Assembly: GCF_014202115.1 (NCBI RefSeq)
Contig: NZ_JACHFW010000006.1
Coordinates: 1-64,000 of the forward strand
Direction: 5' to 3'
Origin: Catenibacillus scindens
GTDB taxonomy: Bacteria > Bacillota > Clostridia > Lachnospirales > Lachnospiraceae
DNA length: 64,000 bases
The position numbers were made by a program, and so were the translations under genes. Under the pieces are notes generated by a model. It ran no database searches. It was not told where the DNA came from and saw only the letters and a program-made list of their open reading frames with translations. Each line of letters starts with the position of its first letter. Position 1 is the first letter of the stretch. Below are positions 43,352-53,073 of this stretch, one piece after another.

Positions 43352-44865
43352 TAATATCCGTTCTCCCTGCTGATAATACTGCCGTCCATAGCGTTAATGG
43401 TGAGCATTGACATGGTGCTGACTTCCTCCGGATTCATTTCATCTGAGGCAAATACGTCCCACACAGGGATCAATGTATATTCCGATTCATCGTCCGGGTT
43501 TTGCACCCGCATCATACCGAATGTAACTTTTCCAATACTGAGGGGCCGCCCCTGTTCATAGCCGTCGCTGAAGCTGTAGCTTTCATAGGCGGTAACCATC
43601 TGGCGGTCCATAATAGCCTTGATTTCCTCAAAACTTTTCATCGCCACATCTTCTGACAGTATTTCAGTAACCTCCATAGGATTGTTCCAGTAAAAATCCA
43701 CTACGCCGTCATCAGTCACTGTTATGGTCATGGCTTCATAGTCATAGGGTACCCGTCCCTGATTTTCCGGCGGGATATCCCCATTGGCATCCATAAACAT
43801 AATATGGTTATCCGTCATGGTCGGCATAATGCCGCCAACACCGTGGCACAGGGTCATCTGATACCCCACGCAGCTTTGAGAAAACTGGCTTGTCTGAGAA
43901 TTATACCAAGCCACCGGCTCGATCTTTTGCACCATAATATAGGTGGTATCAATGCCATATTCCGAGAGAAAATCCAGGGCGGCCTGCGCGGCTTCCTCCT
44001 GGGTGTAGGTGCAGGACACGGAAGAAAAGGCATCTTCTGCCTGCTGCCAAAATGGATCTTCCACGGGAACACCCATGTTGTCCACAGTAGCCCTGGTTGT
44101 CAGATGTTCTGAAAAAGACCGTTCTTTCGGGTATTTTCCCAGAGAAATTGTGTAGACTGACGGATCACTGGCTGCGTAAACGGAATACCGCATCTCCCCC
44201 TCCTGATTTTCACCGCGGATAGCATTATACCCCATGCCGCTCTCCTCCTTTTCCCACCCTTTGGAAATAGGAACTAATGTCAGAGAATCTTTAGAAGGCA
44301 AAGTCTCCATCTGGGACTGGCGAAACCGGATTTCTTCCTCCAGGGAAGGAATTACCAGCTTTTCCTCCTCGCTCCCTGACTCCATGATCCGGTTGATCTC
44401 CTCCTGAGCCAGCTCAATGGACGCCTGACAATCTTCTTTTGTCAGCGGCGCGGGTTCATAGAGAGTGACGCCGTCGGTAAATTTGTCGATCATGTCCCAT
44501 AATTTCTCATCGGAAGGGTCTGCCCGGACAATGGCCGCAGCCCCCGCTTTGTCGGTGTCCGGAAACTCCACAGGCACATGATCCCCTGTGATCTGTATCC
44601 GCCCTTCCTCGGCCAAAATATTAAAATCCACTGTTTCCGGGACGCCAAGACGCATTGCCAGTGTCTGCCCTTTTGCGCCCTCGCCCGTCTGCGATTCACC
44701 GGATTCCCCGCTGTAATCTTCAATGACTGTATGTATGTCTTCCTTCTGGGTAATAATCTCCGCCTCCGGCGTGGGCTGACATGCCATCATGCCAGCCCAG
44801 GATAGAACAATAATTCCTAAAAAGCCCTTTTTCCCAAGGCATTTCTTCTGAATCTTTTTCATCAT
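43351..44865 (-). CDS. lipoprotein, DUF6034-like (copy 1)
   Basis: A 504-aa lipoprotein (lipobox MMAC, then QPTPEAEIITQKEDI). It shares with the next entry several blocks including DTDKAGAAAIVRAD, FGMMRVQNPDDESEYTLIPVWDVF and the end TINAMDGSIISRENGY. These resemble DUF6034 lipoproteins of Clostridia, whose role is unknown. It lies in an operon with an ABC exporter, possibly as an extracytoplasmic partner or sensor. The product is fully open with no frame damage. Confidence 0.75.
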   Translation of the reverse strand: MMKKIQKKCLGKKGFLGIIVLSWAGMMACQPTPEAEIITQKEDIHTVIEDYSGESGESQTGEGAKGQTLAMRLGVPETVDFNILAEEGRIQITGDHVPVEFPDTDKAGAAAIVRADPSDEKLWDMIDKFTDGVTLYEPAPLTKEDCQASIELAQEEINRIMESGSEEEKLVIPSLEEEIRFRQSQMETLPSKDSLTLVPISKGWEKEESGMGYNAIRGENQEGEMRYSVYAASDPSVYTISLGKYPKERSFSEHLTTRATVDNMGVPVEDPFWQQAEDAFSSVSCTYTQEEAAQAALDFLSEYGIDTTYIMVQKIEPVAWYNSQTSQFSQSCVGYQMTLCHGVGGIMPTMTDNHIMFMDANGDIPPENQGRVPYDYEAMTITVTDDGVVDFYWNNPMEVTEILSEDVAMKSFEEIKAIMDRQMVTAYESYSFSDGYEQGRPLSIGKVTFGMMRVQNPDDESEYTLIPVWDVFASDEMNPEEVSTMSMLTINAMDGSIISRENGY

Positions 44866-44889
44866 CTTTAACCTTCCTCCCGTATGTTT

Positions 44890-46290
44890 TTAGTGGCCGC
44901 TGCTCCGGTCAATAATACTTCCATCCATGGCGTTAATGGTCATCATAGACCCATCGTTGACAGCTTCAGTTGCGCTGTTTATGGGAAATACATCCCACAC
45001 AGGAATCAGCGTATATTCCCCTTCTTTGTCCGGGTTCTGCACTCGCATCATGCCAAAGACAATTTTCCCAAGGCGGATCTTTGGCGTCTCTGATTCCAAA
45101 CCGTCCGCGCTCATATATTTTTCCCAGGCATAGCCCGCCTGCTCCTGGATGATCTGCTGAATCTGATCAAAGGACATTAATGTCACATGATCCACCAGCG
45201 CCTCCCCTTCCGCCATAGGGTTCTCCCACTCCAATTCAGTCACCCCCTGATCTGTGACAATAACTTCAAGGCGCTCATAGTCATAGGGCAAGATCCCCTC
45301 ATTTTCACTGTCCTGGCCGGTATAAGCAATGTGGTTTATGGCGTACACCGGCGCCACCTGCCCCGCACCGTGACCCAGCCGCACACGGTAGCCGATGATC
45401 CCCTCATCCTGCCGCTCCACGCACATGACAGGCTCTGCTTCGATGACCATAAGCCCGCCCATTGGGATGCCTGCTTCCGACAAAAAGTCCAGGGCCATCT
45501 GGCCCGCTTCTTCGGGGCTATATTGACAACTCACAGGTGTATTTTTCTCCCCGGCAATGTAATTTGGCCGGGCCCCTGCCTTTGGCGCCTGGAAAAGAGT
45601 CAGGAACATAAAGGCTTCATGCTTTGCGGCCAGAAAACGGTACGTCACATCGCCCTCATTATTCTCCCCGGACATTTCCTCCCCTGTGGAGTGTATTTCC
45701 CCAGGTTTCCAGACAAATTCCACAGGCTCTGTTTTCAGGGAGTCCGCCGATGGAGCCGCCTTGATCTGATCCTGATAATAGCTGATCTGCCCTTTTAAAC
45801 TTTCAATATAGCTCTCATCCCCGTTTTCTTTTGTCAATCGGGCCAGTTCTTCCTCATAACTTTTGATCCCATTCATATAATCCTCTTTTGTCATGGGAAG
45901 GATAATATATGCCGTCTTCCCGTCAAAAAACTGTTCCACAAGGCCCTGGATCTGCCCTTGGGTCAGATCAGCCCGCACAGCACTGACAACTCCCGCTTTA
46001 TCTGTATCTGGCATTTCCACAGGCACATTCTCAGCCACAAGTGTTGTCCCATCCTCTGAGAGCGTTATGGTAAAGCTCACCTGATCGGGAGCCCCCGTCT
46101 GCTCTCTTAACGAGCCACTGGCCTTAGCTCCCTTTTCATAATCGGACACAACATCCTCAATATTTTCCTTCTGGGAAATAATCTCCGTCTTTGGTGTGGG
46201 CTGACAGGCCGGCCCAAAGGCCAGACCCAGACACAATCCCGCCAGTCCTATCCCCCGCCTCATGCAATGGAATCTGTTTTTTCTTCTCAT
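44890..46290 (-). CDS. lipoprotein, DUF6034-like (copy 2)
   Basis: A 466-aa lipoprotein (lipobox GPAC, then QPTPKTEIISQKENI), paralogous to the previous gene along its length (DTDKAGVVSAVRAD, KIVFGMMRVQNPDKEGEYTL, TINAMDGSIIDRSSGH). It is the first gene of the six-gene operon. The upstream region carries a TATAAT box and four GTTTC-type direct repeats at an 11-bp period. Confidence 0.75.
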   Translation of the reverse strand: MRRKNRFHCMRRGIGLAGLCLGLAFGPACQPTPKTEIISQKENIEDVVSDYEKGAKASGSLREQTGAPDQVSFTITLSEDGTTLVAENVPVEMPDTDKAGVVSAVRADLTQGQIQGLVEQFFDGKTAYIILPMTKEDYMNGIKSYEEELARLTKENGDESYIESLKGQISYYQDQIKAAPSADSLKTEPVEFVWKPGEIHSTGEEMSGENNEGDVTYRFLAAKHEAFMFLTLFQAPKAGARPNYIAGEKNTPVSCQYSPEEAGQMALDFLSEAGIPMGGLMVIEAEPVMCVERQDEGIIGYRVRLGHGAGQVAPVYAINHIAYTGQDSENEGILPYDYERLEVIVTDQGVTELEWENPMAEGEALVDHVTLMSFDQIQQIIQEQAGYAWEKYMSADGLESETPKIRLGKIVFGMMRVQNPDKEGEYTLIPVWDVFPINSATEAVNDGSMMTINAMDGSIIDRSSGH

Positions 46291-46322
46291 AACAATTCCC
46301 CCTGTTTATTTTCATTTTTTAT

Positions 46323-46376
46323 ATTATAAAAATCCGGGGTTTCACCAATGTTTCAGAAATGTTTCCAAATTGTTTC
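46323..46376 (-). promoter_or_regulatory. promoter with 11-bp-period direct repeats (lipoprotein/ABC operon)
   Basis: On the minus strand the -10 TATAAT is at 46323-46328; the -35 position (46346-46351) is a poor ACATTG. Read on the plus strand, repeats CAATGTTTC (46346), AAATGTTTC (46357) and AATTGTTTC (46368) occur every 11 bp, with a partial one (GTTTC) at 46335-46343. Direct repeats overlapping a weak -35 are typical of OmpR-class activation. Confidence 0.65.
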
Positions 46377-46399
46377 CAAAAAACAGACAGCTTTGTCCA

Positions 46400-46917
46400 G
46401 GGGCAAGGATATCAGCTTGATGAAATGACAGGGCGCCAACAATTTCCGCACCAGCCATTACCTTTACAGCGAAGAAATAATGCGCCTGTGCGACAGGGAA
46501 GGATTGTGGTCATTGATGAGACCCCGGCGGTGGGTATCAATCTGAAATAATTTAGATGGGGAACTTGAAGAAGGACAGAAAGCCCTGAAGAAAGAAATGG
46601 AATGGTGGGACGGCCTTGGGAAACCGGTCATGATCACCGAGTACGGCGCCGATACTGTGGAAGGCCTGAGGGACACCGTCCCTGTCATGTTCACTGAAGA
46701 ATATCAGGTGGACTACTGCAAAATGAACCATGAGGTTTTTGATTCACTGAAAAACTTTGTGGGTGAGCAGGCGTGGAACTTTGCCGCATGCCAGGGCACC
46801 GGCCGGGTCCAGGGCAACAAGAAAGGTATTTTCACCCGGAAACGCCGGCCTAAAATGATCGCCCACTATCTGAGGAAACGCTGGAAGAGTATTCCGGATT
46901 TTGGATATAAATTATAA
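46400..46917 (+). pseudogene. beta-glucuronidase (GH2) remnant
   Basis: The first piece (~46430-46550) encodes [19 protein letters not shown], then after a one-base loss [13 protein letters not shown], the GH2 region before the catalytic residues. A stop follows. The second piece encodes [19 protein letters not shown], then [10 protein letters not shown] (with the nucleophile Glu) and the UidA-type C-terminus VGEQAWNF...GNKKGIFTR, ending at 46917. The stretch between, including the acid/base Glu in NEP, is missing. It overlaps the ThuA gene's 3' end by 6 nt. Clearly non-functional. Confidence 0.88.
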
Positions 46918-47781
46918 ATCCCCTGCCGGTCCATAATCTTCCGGCTTATAAAAGGGCCATGGGTTGCGCTTGCGGTCCCCGGAACGGTCAGGAAAATCTA
47001 TGGTTACCTCTCCGGTGGCCGCCCATTCCACACCCCGCACAAACATAGTCAGAAAGTTTACCCGCTTCACTGTGCCGTCGCTGTGGCCCAAAGACACGCA
47101 AAAACTGCGGCCCTGGCCGTAATTATTAATCCAGGCCACAGGCGTCCCCTCCCCTGGTTTATAAAGCTGCTGCGGAGCCGCGGCATTTTGGGGCTGATAA
47201 GGATCCGCGAAACCGGGGACATGAATGTAATCGTTAAGATCATCGGTCACAGTAGCCAGCACTGTGGCGTCGGCCTGGGGATGCCAGAAGATCCCGGCAA
47301 AAAAGTCATCCTCCACGGCCATCCAGTGGGAAGCCATGCCTTTGGTAATGGGATGATCCAGGCAGGCCATGTCCACCATGGCGTCACTTTTCGGGTTTTT
47401 CCGGGTGCCTTTAGTCATATCGCCGTAACCGCCCATCATCTTTTTATATTCATCCGGCCATTGATCGCCCACCAAAACAGAGGAATGATAAAATACTGCC
47501 CCTTTTCCGCCCCTGACAAAGTCAAGAAGAGCATTGGTGGCGCTCTCCCCAAAGGTCACTGTTGCCCCGGTCAACAGTTTCTTGCCGTCATAATTGATCA
47601 GCGCCACGTCATAATCTTTTAAAGTCTCGCCGGTGGCGCCGCGAAACTCCTCGGTAATATGGACTTCAAACCGTCCGGTCGACTCCAGAAGAGTTCTCAG
47701 AAGATCATTAGCCTTCCGGTAGTCATGTTCAATGGAAACCCTTCCCGTAATTAAAAGTACCTGAATTTTTCCGTCAATCAT
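46912..47781 (-). CDS. ThuA-domain protein
   Basis: A 289-aa protein with the ThuA-like (glutamine amidotransferase-fold) domain: [54 protein letters not shown] and [17 protein letters not shown]. ThuA proteins take part in trehalose and other disaccharide catabolism through 3-keto-sugars and often accompany Gfo/Idh/MocA oxidoreductases. That link makes it relevant to the oxidoreductase at 18431, although the genes are not adjacent. GGAGG precedes the start. Confidence 0.85.
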   Translation of the reverse strand: MIDGKIQVLLITGRVSIEHDYRKANDLLRTLLESTGRFEVHITEEFRGATGETLKDYDVALINYDGKKLLTGATVTFGESATNALLDFVRGGKGAVFYHSSVLVGDQWPDEYKKMMGGYGDMTKGTRKNPKSDAMVDMACLDHPITKGMASHWMAVEDDFFAGIFWHPQADATVLATVTDDLNDYIHVPGFADPYQPQNAAAPQQLYKPGEGTPVAWINNYGQGRSFCVSLGHSDGTVKRVNFLTMFVRGVEWAATGEVTIDFPDRSGDRKRNPWPFYKPEDYGPAGDL

Positions 47782-47872
47782 TATGTAAACCTCCTTAACA
47801 TTTTCTCATCTTCTCAGCAGGCCAGGCGGCGGCCAATTCTGAACAAAAGGCCATATACCGCCCCTCCCGGCC

Positions 47873-48700
47873 TTAGCTGTTGCGCAGCCGGTCTTTGTCA
47901 AAACAGATCCGCACATTGCCGTAAGTGACCACGCTTGCCGGGCGGCCCATGGCGTCGCCCCTCTCAATATAAGCGCTGCCCTCCAGAATGCTCTCACAGA
48001 TATGGATGGCGTCGGAGAGAACACTGTCCGGCATGGAAATCATCATAGGCATTCCCGCATAGCCAATATGGCCGTTAAAATTCCGGTCAAATTCATGCTC
48101 GTGGGCTTTAATGGCCCGAAGACCGGAAAGAAGAGTCTCTATACTTTCCCACATACACAGCAAATTCACATTGCAGGCATCCCCGGAAAAAAGAATGCGC
48201 TCCCTCACGTCAATAAGTGAACAGCTTCCCGCCGTATGTCCCGGCGTCTCGATCACCTTCAATATCCGTCCCCCCAGATTAAAAATCATGCCGTCCCGCA
48301 GATACTTTACTTCCGGCATCTTCGTCAGCCGCTTAATATCCTGCGTGGAGCAGTCGTACACGTCTGTGGCTCCAAACCGAATCATCTTTTCCACATAATC
48401 CGCCACCGCGTCATAATCTATGGGGGACAGGGCCGCCCCATCGGCGGGATGGATATACACCTGATCAAACTGAGCCGCCCCGCCTACATGATCCATATGT
48501 CCGTGGGTCAGGACAACATCGTAAGGCAGGTCGGTCAGTTGAGCAATCAGCGATTTAAGGTCGGTCAGCCCTACGCCTGTGTCAATAAGCAGCGCCCGCT
48601 TTTCCCCTACAACAAGAAACATGGCCGCCATTCCGGCCTCATTAATGGCGTAAGTGTCCTTCGCGATCTCGCATACCTGAAATGTTTTTAATTTTGCCAT
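47873..48700 (-). CDS. MBL-fold hydrolase
   Basis: A 275-aa metallo-beta-lactamase-fold protein from ATG 48700 (MAKLKTFQV), preceded by GGAGG. Metal motif THGHMDHVGG (His66, His68, Asp70, His71), with further ligands at ETPGHTAGS and the FSGDACN segment. It is close to the glyoxalase II/lactonase group, but no substrate can be assigned. Downstream of an esterase gene and upstream of the ThuA gene in the same direction. Confidence 0.88.
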   Translation of the reverse strand: MAKLKTFQVCEIAKDTYAINEAGMAAMFLVVGEKRALLIDTGVGLTDLKSLIAQLTDLPYDVVLTHGHMDHVGGAAQFDQVYIHPADGAALSPIDYDAVADYVEKMIRFGATDVYDCSTQDIKRLTKMPEVKYLRDGMIFNLGGRILKVIETPGHTAGSCSLIDVRERILFSGDACNVNLLCMWESIETLLSGLRAIKAHEHEFDRNFNGHIGYAGMPMMISMPDSVLSDAIHICESILEGSAYIERGDAMGRPASVVTYGNVRICFDKDRLRNS

Positions 48701-48754
48701 TTCTACTCCTCCTGTTTTTGCCAAAATCTAAGGATTCGGCTATAACTCAAGTCA

Positions 48755-49453
48755 TTAATTCTTTTCCCGATACCTTTCCATATCTGCTGCCGCAAGACCG
48801 GACAGCCAGTCAATGCCCTTAGCCGTCCGAAGTTCTGGCTCCTTAAAATGACTTCCGGCATTCATCTCATATTTTACAGTTGTATATTCTTTCCAGTATT
48901 TCGCCAGAACGTCGGTACAATCCTTCACTGTGGCCATACGCTCATTTTTCGTCCGGTGTTCCCTGCTTCCAAGGGACACGTAAATGCCGCGGACATTCCC
49001 CGGAGGTCTGTGATCAAGGACATAGTCCATCCACCCGTCAAACCACAGGGAACCGGACATCGTTCCGATATAGGAAAAAAGATCACAGTGATACATAGCA
49101 TAAACCGCAAAAAGTCCAGCCATGGAATAGCCTGCAATCCCCCGGTATCTTACCGTCCAGGAAAGCTCCCTCTCCGCTGCCGGCACAAGCCGCCCTCTGA
49201 GGCATTTTAAATAGTCTTCGGCTCCGCCGCCAAAATCCTCGCCATCGTCAAAGACTTTCCCAGCCTTCCACGGGGAAAGATCCCGGTTCCAGTCAATACC
49301 TGTAACACACATAAGAACACACCGTTTCCCGGACTGCTCCCATATCTTTTCCCCTTCTCCGGCAAAGGTGTGGAGCCAAAATACCGGAGCGCACATTTCT
49401 TTCTCAGGCACAAAAATCTCAATGGTATAGGAATCTATAGTTAATGTTCTCAA
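48755..49453 (-). CDS. alpha/beta-hydrolase esterase (Fes/IroE-like fold)
   Basis: A hydrolase of about 232 aa. The nucleophile elbow is GIAGYSMAGL, with a late His in NAGSHFKEPE. The open frame extends to 49585, but the extra N-terminal part runs through a GC-rich palindromic repeat and is not protein-like. A TTG start at 49453 (LRTLTIDSYTIEIF), 8 nt after AAGGGG, is most likely; a nearby GTG is possible. It precedes the MBL and ThuA genes. Confidence 0.75.
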   Translation of the reverse strand: MRTLTIDSYTIEIFVPEKEMCAPVFWLHTFAGEGEKIWEQSGKRCVLMCVTGIDWNRDLSPWKAGKVFDDGEDFGGGAEDYLKCLRGRLVPAAERELSWTVRYRGIAGYSMAGLFAVYAMYHCDLFSYIGTMSGSLWFDGWMDYVLDHRPPGNVRGIYVSLGSREHRTKNERMATVKDCTDVLAKYWKEYTTVKYEMNAGSHFKEPELRTAKGIDWLSGLAAADMERYREKN

Positions 49454-49490
49454 CAGCCTCACCCCTTCCAGGCGTATCGTGGATTTTCCG

Positions 49491-49537
49491 GTCGCCGCTC
49501 CGCTCCGGTGGGCGCCGGGCGCGTGCCGACCGGAGCA
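49491..49537. repeat. diverged GC-rich palindromic repeat, related to family B
   Basis: CGGTCGCCGCTCCGCTCCGG...GCGCGTGCCGACCGGAG shares the GGTCGG / GTGCC / CCGACC layout of the 12928 element. The inverted segments continue to about 49625. Confidence 0.4.
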
Positions 49538-49632
49538 TCCCACACAGCTCACAGTATAAGCTGCTCGCTGTTCGTTACCCGGCAAATATCTGCTCGCGCA
49601 AGCGCGGCAGCTGCTTGCCGGGTGTATCGCAC

Positions 49633-49671
49633 AAAAAACGGAAGTACTCTTTTATTTTAAAAAAGTACTTC
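49633..49671 (-). terminator. terminator after the decayed MFS gene
   Basis: Minus-strand GAAGTACT / AGTACTTC hairpin followed by CGTTTTTT, about 60 nt past the MFS remnant's stop. Confidence 0.7.
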
Positions 49672-49727
49672 TCCAATGTCAATCCATATTCACAGCCGCC
49701 ACAGTTAAACAGTGTTATAGAACCGTT

Positions 49728-50754
49728 TTACGCCTCCGGCGCGCTCTGCTTTTTCAACCGGATATGAAACTGATAGACAATATAAAACAGGATACATAAA
49801 ACCGCCATGGAAGCCATAAACAGATACATGGCCATGGAACCTGCCGCGTCAAAGATCGCTCCCGCGCCGTAGGCTCCAAGAGCAAGGCCTATGTCACCGC
49901 CCACATAAAAGGTTCCGTTGGCATCCCCCAGACGCTCCGGCCCAACAGAGCGCACGGCCATGATCTGTATAGCCGCCTGGACAGATCCAAAGCCGATCCC
50001 GTAAAATACTGCGGCCACTGCCACGGAGATCATGTTGGACGTCAGGGCTAATATAAGGGCGGTGGCCATTTCCCCAATATATCCGGGAATAATCACCAGA
50101 GCCAGGGGATGCCTGTCACACAGACGCCCGGTCAGAGGGCGCACAGCGATCATGGTCACGGCGTTAATGGTAAAAAAGAACCCTACATTCTCAAGATTTC
50201 TCTCCAGGCCGTACAGAGACAGATAGTTGGATATACACGTATGTATAAGGCCATTAAACAGCAAAAGTATCGCAGCGGGAACCGCCGGAAAACAGATCAG
50301 CTTATCCAGAGAAAAACCTTTCTTTTTCACAGTCAGAGATTTTTTGTCCGGGATGGGGCCTTCCTCAATGCGGGACACGAGAAAGGCTGCCAGCAAAATC
50401 AGAACAGGCGCCGCTGTAAATAAAATGGTAAAATGTCCCCCATAGGCAAGATTTGTCCCGATGTTTGGCGCAAAACACTGGGCCAGCGACGAGGCATTTT
50501 TTGCTCATTGTATCTGAAAGTTTGCCTGTGATCCCCCGCCCAAACATACAGATAAACGTCGCCACGCCCGTGATTATCCCGATAATATCCGCGCTCAGGC
50601 CAATGGTCTGACCGTAAACCGGCATAGCCGGGTTAAACATGGACTGAGCAAAAGAAGCGCAGGCGGACACAAGCATACACAGCACATAATTGCGGTTCCA
50701 TATGGTTTCTTTTTTTGAACCCCTCCATGTGCCGGCCCCAACTTCCCCTTTCAT
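49728..50754 (-). pseudogene. MFS transporter with internal deletion and frameshift
   Basis: The N-terminal part (from ATG 50754, MKGEVGAGTWRG...) encodes two membrane segments and the loop motif RGITGKLSDTMSKK, then leaves the frame near 50490. The other frame continues ASSLAQCFAPNIGTNLAYGG and on through the second half to 49728. About 80 residues expected between the two parts (TM3 to TM4/5) are missing, so the frame break is a deletion, not a sequencing slip. It overlaps no other gene and ends at a good terminator. Confidence 0.82.
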
Positions 50755-50755
50755 G

Positions 50756-51923
50756 TTACAGCTCCGGCAATTCATCTGGATGGAGCGGGCACTGGTATTT
50801 CCGGCCTCCAAGGCGTTTTTCATACTCTTCTCTGGCTTTCTCAACGATTTTGGGATTTTCAAAAAAGATCTACGGCAGTCCCGGCCAGTATCTTCCCGGC
50901 ATAGATCAGTCCCTTATGGGCCAGGGAGGTATTGTTGCAGGCCACATACTGCCAGGAATGCTCAGGGATTTTTGCCGCCGCGCACTGAGCGAAAAACATG
51001 GCCGTAGGGCAGATCCAGCTCACATCCCCCACATCTGTGGAAGCGGGAATGGTATCTTCCCAGTGCTGGTAGGGCAGCACCATATTGTTTAAGCCAACGC
51101 CCTTCTCTTTGTAATGTTTTTCCAGAATATCTTTCCACAGAGGCGACAGATTGGCGGCAAGATCCACTGCTTTATCCGGCATCTCGTAGGAATCCGCAAT
51201 GGCCCTGGCAAAGTCCTCCTCCTCTTTGGTATAGGACGGCACGCCAATCTCCTCCATATTTTTCTGGAGCGCTTCCTCCAGCGCCTGATTGGGTATGGTA
51301 TTGGACGTTGCCCCCCTGTAGCCGATAGTCAGACTGGTATCCGTCATCATGGCCGCGCCCCTGGCAATCTGTTTAACCCGCTCTGCCAGCTCGATCACCC
51401 CTTCAAGGCGGGGCGAGCGCACTTTATAGATAAGCTCCGCCGTCTCCTGGACCACGTTGGGTGCCTTGCCGCCGGCGTCCAGAAAGGCATAGTGAACACG
51501 ATCCTCTGTAGGCATATGCTCCCGCAGGAACTGGACGCCGATATTGGTCAGTTCCGCCGCGTCCAGGGCCGAGCGCCCAAGATGAGGGACAACCGCCGCG
51601 TGGGCCGCCACCCCTTTAAATTTAAAGGTCATGTTGATTACCGCCAGTGTTGAGCCGCTGAAAATATTGTTGGTGCCATAGGAATGCCACGTCAGGGCGC
51701 CGCTGCCAAGGCAGTTATGGCCGCACCTGTGGCCGCTTCCGCCTTCCACCTTAGGTTTGCGCTCCGCCACGCCGCCTTCCTGGGAGAGACCTTCCAGGGC
51801 GTCAAATTCAGCCAGGATGCCGATGACCGGGCGGCCATGGCCGTAAGACGCCTTAAAGGCCGTGGGTATGCCGGCCAGAGGGAACATGGAGAAAGCTTCC
51901 CCCGTCCGATTTTCATAAATCAA
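50756..51923 (-). pseudogene. M20-family amidohydrolase (AbgB-like), decayed
   Basis: Recognisable M20 peptidase segments: VIGILAEFDALEGLSQ, SGHRCGHNCLGSG (metal ligands), AAHAAVVPHLGRSALDA, TSNTIPNQALEE and STDVGDVSW. Three lesions are visible. The N-terminus is about 40-60 residues short. Between GSGA and LTWHS ~60 residues with the catalytic Glu pair are missing in frame. A run of six T at ~50865 shifts the frame into a stop; with five T it would read on as FENPKIVEKAREEYEKRLGG to a stop at 50756. The run could be an assembly error, but the deletions make an active enzyme unlikely. Confidence 0.82.
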
Positions 51924-51936
51924 TTTTCATCCCTCC

Positions 51937-53073
51937 TTACGCCTCCTCCGCCGACAAGTACCACTCAATCCCTTTGCTGTAATCCCCCCGGATGTACACC
52001 TGGTTTCCCTCCCCTGTCTCCACAGTGATGGTTGACTGAGAAGAATTAAAGGAATAGTAGACATTCCCGGCGAAAAAAATATTGCCTCCCGGAAACCGGT
52101 AGAGATTTTCTGATGTATAAATGGATTGTACAGTTCCCGTCATATCTTCCCCGTAAACCGGCTCAATGTACCCATTGCCGGTCAGACAATCCCAGTAAGC
52201 CATCCACAAAGTCAGGGGAAATTCCAGGGAACTTCCCGTCATCGGACGATTTGTATTATCTAATAACCATTCGTTGTAACTTGCCTCTTTCCAGCGGGAC
52301 ATCGTAACGTCCCAGGGAATCGCTTCCGCCAGACTGCCATGGCACTCAAGGCGGTAAAGCTCCAAAGTCACCGCGTCCATGAGAATGGTAAAATCCACCC
52401 CAAGCGTCTCGTTTTTTACCTGAAATTCCCACACATAAAAATAATAGGAATTTAATACTTTATCGTCATAGCGGCGCAGCGTACATGAGCTGTCATTTTC
52501 AGCCATATGGTAAAAAAGTTCCAGAAAAACATAATCCACAGATGCGTAAGCCGTGGTCTCCCCGGCATTTTCCAGGTCAGCCATCTCCCCGCCGTCCTCC
52601 AGGTTCTGTGCCGCCGAAGAATCCCCGCCAATCTCATAGCCGATGACTGAACGGACATAGTCCTTCGCCGCCTCATCCATCCCCAAAAGCAGCTCATTCA
52701 AAAAAACATCATCCCAATTATAGGACTGAATGGCGCCATTAAAAAGGGCAAAAAAGACGTCTCTTCCAAAATGCATCATCTGGCTTTCCCCGAAAATATC
52801 ATCCCCCTCCGCCACATCTGCGGGGGTGATCTCTATCCCGCTGCTTTTCCAGGCCCCGGACAGCATAAGAAGCCGGGTCACAAGGTCAAAGTCAAAAGTG
52901 TCTTTCGCTGAAATATTATCCGCGTAATACTGCTGCCCCGCCTGGTTCACCTGTCCCACGTCCCTGCGGCTGTCCACCCCCAGGAACACGCCGGGCAGAG
53001 CCAGGCACAGAGCCAGGATCAGGGCCATGGCACAAAGGGCCGCCGCCAGCTTTTTGTATTTTCTAACCATCAT
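51937..53073 (-). CDS. membrane-anchored protein of unknown function (paralog A)
   Basis: A 378-aa protein with an N-terminal membrane segment (KLAAALCAMALILALCLA) and a large extracytoplasmic part. It shares blocks with the next gene: GQQYYADNISAKDTFDFDL, RLLMLSGAWKS, YYFYVWEFQV and a C-terminal YSKGIEWYL. I do not recognise the family. It overlaps the neighbouring paralog by 11 nt and follows a histidine kinase, so it may be a signalling accessory or a target. Two adjacent ATGs (53073, 53070) are possible starts. Confidence 0.75.
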   Translation of the reverse strand: MMVRKYKKLAAALCAMALILALCLALPGVFLGVDSRRDVGQVNQAGQQYYADNISAKDTFDFDLVTRLLMLSGAWKSSGIEITPADVAEGDDIFGESQMMHFGRDVFFALFNGAIQSYNWDDVFLNELLLGMDEAAKDYVRSVIGYEIGGDSSAAQNLEDGGEMADLENAGETTAYASVDYVFLELFYHMAENDSSCTLRRYDDKVLNSYYFYVWEFQVKNETLGVDFTILMDAVTLELYRLECHGSLAEAIPWDVTMSRWKEASYNEWLLDNTNRPMTGSSLEFPLTLWMAYWDCLTGNGYIEPVYGEDMTGTVQSIYTSENLYRFPGGNIFFAGNVYYSFNSSQSTITVETGEGNQVYIRGDYSKGIEWYLSAEEA

